Of a stretch of DNA of 64,000 bases, positions 58,488-64,000 are shown piece by piece. Below the pieces are notes generated by a model. It saw nothing but the letters and a program-made list of their open reading frames with translations. It had not been told where the DNA came from and did no database searches. The position numbers were made by a program, and so were the translations under genes. Each line of letters opens with the position of its first letter. The stretch's first letter is position 1. Source of the DNA: Hetaerina americana (lineage: Eukaryota > Arthropoda > Insecta > Odonata > Calopterygidae); contig JAKTNV010000115.1 of NCBI GenBank assembly GCA_022747635.1, positions 62,001-126,000 of the forward strand, written 5' to 3'.

Positions 58488-60184
58488 AACCAGCGATCGT
58501 GACTTTTTCAACTCAATAAAAATTGTGAACAAATAAAATATATATTTTTATCTGTGAATAACGTTCACGTGAATATTTTTAAAATATTACCAAATATGAT
58601 TTAGTTGCTCGGGAGTCGGATAAACGTTAGGTTATTTAAAAAATACTAATTCTATCGCCCGTAGGACTCAGAATATCGATTCTTCCTCCATTTAATATAA
58701 GTGCGGGTAAAATATCTCCAGTAAATTCAAGATGACAGCGGAAGTAAAATGAAGAGTGATTTTTTTAAGATTATGTAATACATAATCCAGGGCATTGGCT
58801 TCTCAACGAATGTGACCGAATTTGCCCTCGGAGTAGTCACCCGTGCAATGTAGAGCTGCTCTAACGAATAGGTAATGCCTACAGGCACTACTTTGCGGTT
58901 GATAAACTTCGCACTATGAAAGAAAGGAGTTCGGAATCAATAATAAGGCCTTTGAAGAGATAAGGAACAAGCTTGTGAGTAACAACAGCTACATTGTCGA
59001 TAACGAGTCTCTACCATGGTAACATGTGCAACATAGCATCATATTTATTTCAACTAGGATCAGTAAAGACTGCGGGACTCATGAAGAGAAAAGAACGAAA
59101 TTATTTTATCCAAAATTTATTGAATCAAATGATAAAATTAATGAATCACTGCATTTTCTGCATCGATATACACAAAGACATTGGAAAATAAAAATTATCA
59201 TTCCAAAGTTATCTGAGGTTTCTTCCCTAATTTTTTTCAGGAGTAAAAAATCGAGTATAGTTTTTTTTAAAAGAGGAAATATTCAACCACTGGATATTAC
59301 TATACTTATAGTAGACGATTAAGAACGTTGACGTGTCCACTCTTCAGGGTCGATGTTTCATATTTGATACGATAAGCATTACGGTGCCAGGTGTTCCGAT
59401 TACTAAGGTTTTTACCCCCGTAGCACTTCCGCAGCAGAAAACAAGTCATAGGATAATGTGCTACTGATAACTCAAGGGTGATAAGGATTCATCATATGTT
59501 TATGTAAGAAAATTCACTAACTATCAGACCAATCAACCAAGATTACCGAATACTTGATGGTGACTCCATGAAACATGTTTTAATCGCCACATGAATGTCA
59601 CACTTAAAATCATCAAAATTTTGCGTCATCGAGATATTAGTCAGCTGCAATTTGCGTGATTCCTGATGAAATATATGCAACAATTAAATACCCTCGTGGG
59701 GTGACCGGAGGTAATTTCTGGCTTAGGAGTAGTTAAATAGGTCTGCAAGGTCTGGGATATGCATTACTTGACACCCAGGGGTACGACCGTGACAGTCGCC
59801 TATCTATGTACTCTTCGTTCAGAGAATTCTAGGGTTGGCTATTTCATCGAAAAATGTTTAGACGCGTACTCGTTGAAGAAGTAGCGCAAATGTACCCTGT
59901 ATTTTATCCTCGCATCTAAATATAAAAGAGAGATGGCTAGGTAGAGCACAATTTATCTTGATTCGCAGTGTAACCTATCGTTGTTACGACTACCTTTAAC
60001 GTTGTTATGATAAACTTAGTAGCATATCTATATCACTATTTGAGGATCTTGATTGGGTATCATTGTCGTAGCGAAGGTTAAATGACAATTAAATAAATTG
60101 GAAACTTGTTCCTTTTGCGATGACGTTGAAATTGTAATATTAGACTCATCGTAATTCGGCAGGAGATGTCATGCCAGTAATATT
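58488..60184. other. No gene recognised
   Basis: AT-rich sequence with two overlapping short ORFs near 59000 and no motif. Confidence 0.4.
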
Positions 60185-60560
60185 ACAGAGATTAAAAATA
60201 GAACAGATAGATTTCAGAAAATTTTTCCCATAAGGGATCAGAGCAAAATACATCCATCCACACTAAGAAGGGAGGGTGAAAGTATTTTTATTTTTTCATT
60301 CTAAGCATACGAGTATCTCATCTAGCCTCAATTGTCGTATCATCTTGCTACCAGCAGTTCTTCCCGCATGCTTAGAGAAATATATCTCGCTTAGATATTG
60401 CCGTGCATGTACCTGTAGTTATCATGATATACCTTACTTGAACTGTTATGCATGCATTGTCCCAATAAATTACAAAAAAACTCAATTTTTGATGTTGCAC
60501 GCGTACCCTAGCGGTCACTTGCAGGGTAATGTGCAGGAGTTGAACAGTGCAGTCCTAGGT
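60185..60560 (+). mobile_element. LINE family C, diverged 3' end
   Basis: KNRTDRFQKIFPIRDQS resembles the C-terminal RTDRFK segment. About 290 bp later CCCTAGCGGTCACTTGCAGG and CAGGAGTTGAA match the 3' tail of the copy at 17.84-17.91 kb. Confidence 0.55.
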
Positions 60561-60858
60561 AAAATAATATCCTTTGGCATATTTTATCAACTCTCATCTG
60601 GGAGTAGTCCGCGTGAGCAGTCTGTTCGGTAATAATTTAAATTTACCAATGAAACAGAATACCAATTGACCAGCATTTGTGCACGGTTCCGTATCCTGTT
60701 CCGCCGAGTTTTTAATGTTACGCTCGAGCATTTCTTTCCGAGAAGGGAGTCGGGGACGACGAACGTACGTGTTGAAACTCTGAACGTTTTGCTACAGAAA
60801 CCCTCGCGATAAAAAAAACTTCCCGTCTCAGCACAAAGGAAAGGAGTGTTGCACTCAC

Positions 60859-60955
60859 CGTGCAGGCACCGCTTCCGATTTCTCCAGCCACCCTTCCCCC
60901 AACACCCATCAGGGCTCTCCTGATAGAGACGCTCTATCGGCTTCCCATCACCCAT
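60859..60955 (-). CDS. Candidate 5' exon of the MCO gene (weak)
   Basis: An ATG at 60955 opens a frame (MGDGKPIERLYQ...) that reaches a consensus donor, CACG|GTGAGT, after 97 nt in phase 1. That is the phase needed to join the exon at 53775-53874, giving Asp at the junction. It sits at the left edge of a GC-rich, CCAAT-containing block. Against it: the phase match has a one in three chance, and the 32 residues contain no signal peptide although laccase-family proteins are secreted. It could instead be a non-coding 5' exon or chance. Confidence 0.22.
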
Positions 60956-61300
60956 CTACCAGTATCCACTCCCCCCACCACACACTTCTAGTCTCTCCCT
61001 AGGTTCCCTCCCCAGTTCGGCCTAGGAAGGATTAAAAAAAGAGATAATGATACCAAAAGGAAGAGTGTAAGAAAACAAGTGCTCCCCATTCCTTTCGAGA
61101 AAAAGGCTTTCTCTTGAGTCAGCTGTTGTTGTTTTTTTTGGTTTCATAGTGGCGCGGTGATTCAACAGTTTCATTGGTTGGCTAGCATTCCCTCCTTTCC
61201 TTCGCCACGGCTATCCACACCGCGGCTCCGCCTTGTGTCTACTACGGCCGGTGAAAGTGAAGGGGGAAAAGTTAGGGGATCGGTGAGAGCTGAATACGGC
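60956..61300 (-). promoter_or_regulatory. GC-rich, CCAAT-containing block, possible promoter of the MCO gene
   Basis: The stretch is clearly richer in G, C and CpG than its surroundings, especially 61195-61260. On the minus strand a CCAACCAAT sequence lies near 61175. It is directly upstream of the candidate first exon. No TATA box is evident. The block could equally serve a gene not seen here. Confidence 0.22.
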
Positions 61301-61639
61301 GGGTCATGCGAGTGATGTACGACGGACGCTTCGAGAAAATGGAATTATCCCCCATGGGCACGAGGTGGAGGTAAACTCACCGAAAGAGGCATGGGAACAA
61401 TTGAGCTTAGCTCCTTACACAACCTCAAGAGAATTACCTGACCTACATATTATTGTTACGAAGGCAATGTGGAAACCACCTCAATAATTTATCCCCGCCT
61501 AATGTTATAGACGACAGAGGGTAAAGTAGTAAGGAAATTAAAGGAAGAATTTCATCAGGTAAAGGAAATTTTTACAAAGAAGAGTATTTGATGCAAGGGT
61601 GCGTAAATAAGACTATGTAGAAGAGTTATTTTATTAAGA

Positions 61640-62110
61640 AAGTGTTATGAAGGAGAGTTTTGGTGGGTAGAGCAGTAGGAACATACATACAATAATTTCG
61701 TGAAGTACTCGTAAGAAAGCGCTTACAAAGAGATGGAGGTTGGAGACAGGAATTTTAAGAAAAAACGTTAAGAAACGACTTTTTAAAACTTCAATATGGG
61801 GCGTGATATTGTACGGCGCGAAAACTTGGTCGTTGAGGCAGGATGACAGTCGTATATTGGAGGATTATGATGAGTGGTGTGAAGGGAGCAGGGAAATTTG
61901 AAAGTGACGAAAGGAAAGCGAACTTAGAAGTTCTAGGTATTCTGAGGGAGGAGATTAGGCTGTCGAGAGAAATTCAAAGAAGGCAGGAAAAATGGATGCA
62001 AAGCATATCGAGTGGCAATGGAATATTGAAGACAGTGATCGAGGGTGGCAAAATGAGCGAGCTCGGTAGGGGAGGAAAAGATTAGATGTGCTAGACGGAG
62101 TGAGAAAAGC
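61640..62110 (+). mobile_element. LINE family A-related C-terminal fragment
   Basis: LRKNVKKRLFKTSIWGVILY, GAKTWSLRQDDSR and, after a frame change, EEIRLSREIQRRQEKWMQSI match the order in family A (VKKRL.KTLVWSVALYGAETW.LRQ.D, then RQEKWMKG). It is a more distant subfamily with a different 3' end. Confidence 0.78.
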
Positions 62111-63679
62111 CAGACAGAGGAAGCCAGAAAGAGTTTAAGGGCTTACGGTAGGGTAAGATGTTACAGCGTTTAGTGCCGCGTTTGCGGGTCTCAGAAGTTT
62201 GGTGATTCTTAGTATGTGTCAATCAAGACCACCTTTATTCCGTAAACCTAATGTTAATAACATTATAAATAATAAAATTATGGATGAAAATTCACGACAA
62301 ATCTAAGGTCGCCGTTTGTTGACTTAAAATGCACGGCGTCCACTGTGGCGCATATGTTTATTGTGCCGCTTTGGCCGAGGAAGGTAACGTATTCATAGTT
62401 AAACCTATTTTAATTGCGATAGGTTAAAGTTTGCTACTTCGAATCATGCCTACCTTATGATCGTATTTCGCCTATCGTATTCCACCTGATATCTTACTAC
62501 GATCGATTACACATGTCTTTCTGTGTGTATCAGTTTATATCGTATATATACAAGTATATGCATCCGCATTTTATATAAGATATTTATCTTTGAAATACGT
62601 GTTTAAGGTAAAATAATAATTAATTATAAGTAAAAATACCTATATGGTATAACTCGTATGTAACTCCACGGACCCCCATTTTTCAATTGCTGTCAAAGTT
62701 AGCGCGCCTGCACCTCTTAAGTTTTCGGAAACTGTGAATGAAATACAAATTTTTTCTCCTTTTTTCACTTATTTTAAGAGTTCTATTAAGGTAAGCCTTG
62801 CGGCATTGCTCTTTTCAGGATGAATTTTATAGGGCCTAAGGTTGAAATCATTAAATTCGGGGAAAGTACGTTCCCTTAACCAAAATTATCAGGTTTGATT
62901 TCAAAATATAAATGCTCTCTAATCAATAGAGCTTTTAGGCTCAAATTTGAAATCATGGTAGTGGTAACAGGAAATAGAAGGCTGAAGATTAGATGAGGAT
63001 TTTGAGCGTCTAGTGAAGTAATTCTGAGCAGATTGGTAGAGTGGAGATAACTATGTCTGAGACCCCTGAGAATAATTGGGTTATTTGTGAGGAAGGGCAC
63101 TTTACTGTAGATTCTGATGTAAAGAGCGTTGAAATGGTGGATTTTTCAAGAAAGAAGTGCAAAATAAATTCGCGAAAATGTCGGTAAGTATCCTAGCAAT
63201 ATATAAAAGAAGTTTAGATCGGCTAAGGAAAGAGGTCCAATGATCAGAAGTTGGAGTTTAAATACAAGTACTTATTCCACACAGTATTCATTTGGAATAG
63301 AATATGGGAAATGGCATGGAATATTCAAATAAATACTGCGTGCGACAATTTTTGCTTCAATTCAACCTGAAAATTTTCCAAAAAGTGACGCCCGAAACAA
63401 AAAGAATTGATCGGGAGATTGTTTTTTTAGTTACCAAGGCGATTATGATGGCTGACAATTAATTCAACGCAGAATGCGAGTTATTTTACAAAAAATATAT
63501 AAGCATTCGTGGACAGTCTCAGTGCCAAATCCTCTAATCCTTTTCACCGTATATACCTTTTTTTCAGTATTCGACTGCAATATAAAAAAATCAAACTCAT
63601 ACCCAATTTTGGGACATCAAGATATCGTTTTCCGTCCCCACGACCCAAATATGTCATCTAAAGGCATCGCATCGGAATG
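62111..63679. other. No gene recognised
   Basis: AT-rich DNA without motifs or shared repeats. Confidence 0.4.
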
Positions 63680-64000
63680 AGCTTGCGTTTTTCGTGGCGG
63701 GGAGAGAGAGATCGCACCACGTCTCTCACCTTCTTCGCGGGGACGTCATTCAGAAGGGGGTGGAGGGAGAGAGGAGAGCCATTCCATTCCTGCCACCGTC
63801 ATGACGGTGCGTCGTCGAGGCGGGAGAAAACATCCCCCTCCGGTCTCTCTCCTCGACTGCTGCTTACTTGTGATGCGTCTCTCTCTCTCTCTCTCTTTCC
63901 CTCCCTGCCTCGCTCCATCTCGGGAAGGAGGAAGATTGATTAGGAGGCACAGTGTGAGTGGGCGTTTGGAAGGAAAAGGAGGAGCCGACGCCCGAGGAGA
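63680..64000. other. GC-rich, CpG-rich block with a (CT)n run at the window edge
   Basis: GC content jumps at about 63690. A TCTCTC run lies at 63874-63896. There is a donor-like CACAA|GTAAGC on the minus strand near 63868. The block may be a promoter or first exon, either of the MCO gene or of a gene to the right. Confidence 0.3.

Noticed and set aside
1..64000. CRISPR arrays, bacterial operons, phage or integrated virus genes
   Set aside because: No regularly spaced repeats, ribosome binding sites or viral motifs were seen. All evidence is for a eukaryotic intron-rich locus.

Overview
This is eukaryotic, AT-rich DNA from an arthropod, most likely an insect. The only host gene I can support is a multicopper oxidase (laccase family) gene on the minus strand, split by introns of 2 to 18 kb. 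Its exons are mostly GC-rich islands in AT-rich intron sequence. Nearly everything else is decayed transposable elements, tRNA-derived SINEs, fold-back elements and (TA)n microsatellites. There is no operon-like spacing, no intact long ORF and no CRISPR array. The species cannot be named from the sequence.

The host gene: seven exons at 53775-53874, 49778-49898, 46759-46969, 38503-38738, 20657-20900, 15626-15888 and 13168-13351 (all minus) join with GT/AG borders and matching codon phases. They give about 453 codons, covering cupredoxin domain 1 and most of domain 2. The first copper-ligand motif of domain 1, normally H-W-H-G, reads H-W-R-G, while the second (W-H-A-H-S-G) is intact. Loss of a ligand histidine fits the insect multicopper oxidase-related proteins (MCORP-like), which resemble laccases but lack copper ligands; that identity is inferred. 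The start is uncertain: one in-phase candidate 5' exon lies at 60859-60955, next to a GC-rich, promoter-like block. The third domain was not found and probably lies left of position 1.

Layout: 1-13 kb holds fragments of two LINE families, one SINE, one fold-back element and an unassigned GC-rich block at 5.6-5.9 kb. 13-21 kb holds exons 7, 6 and 5, an internally deleted mariner with perfect 33-bp terminal repeats, two related SINEs, a LINE 3' end and a Penelope-like endonuclease fragment. 21-31 kb is featureless intron. 31-43 kb holds a mariner remnant, a SINE, a diverged duplication, exon 4, a LINE cluster and a Penelope-like reverse transcriptase fragment. 43-54 kb holds exons 3, 2 and 1, more SINEs, two mariner remnants, a fold-back element and a 79-bp MITE. 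54-64 kb holds LINE fragments, microsatellites and two GC-rich blocks.

The mobile pieces are all non-autonomous or broken and none is seen to interrupt a coding exon. The most interesting points are the H-to-R change in the oxidase, the recent-looking deleted mariner, the small fold-back family, and the association of (TA)n arrays with retroelement ends.
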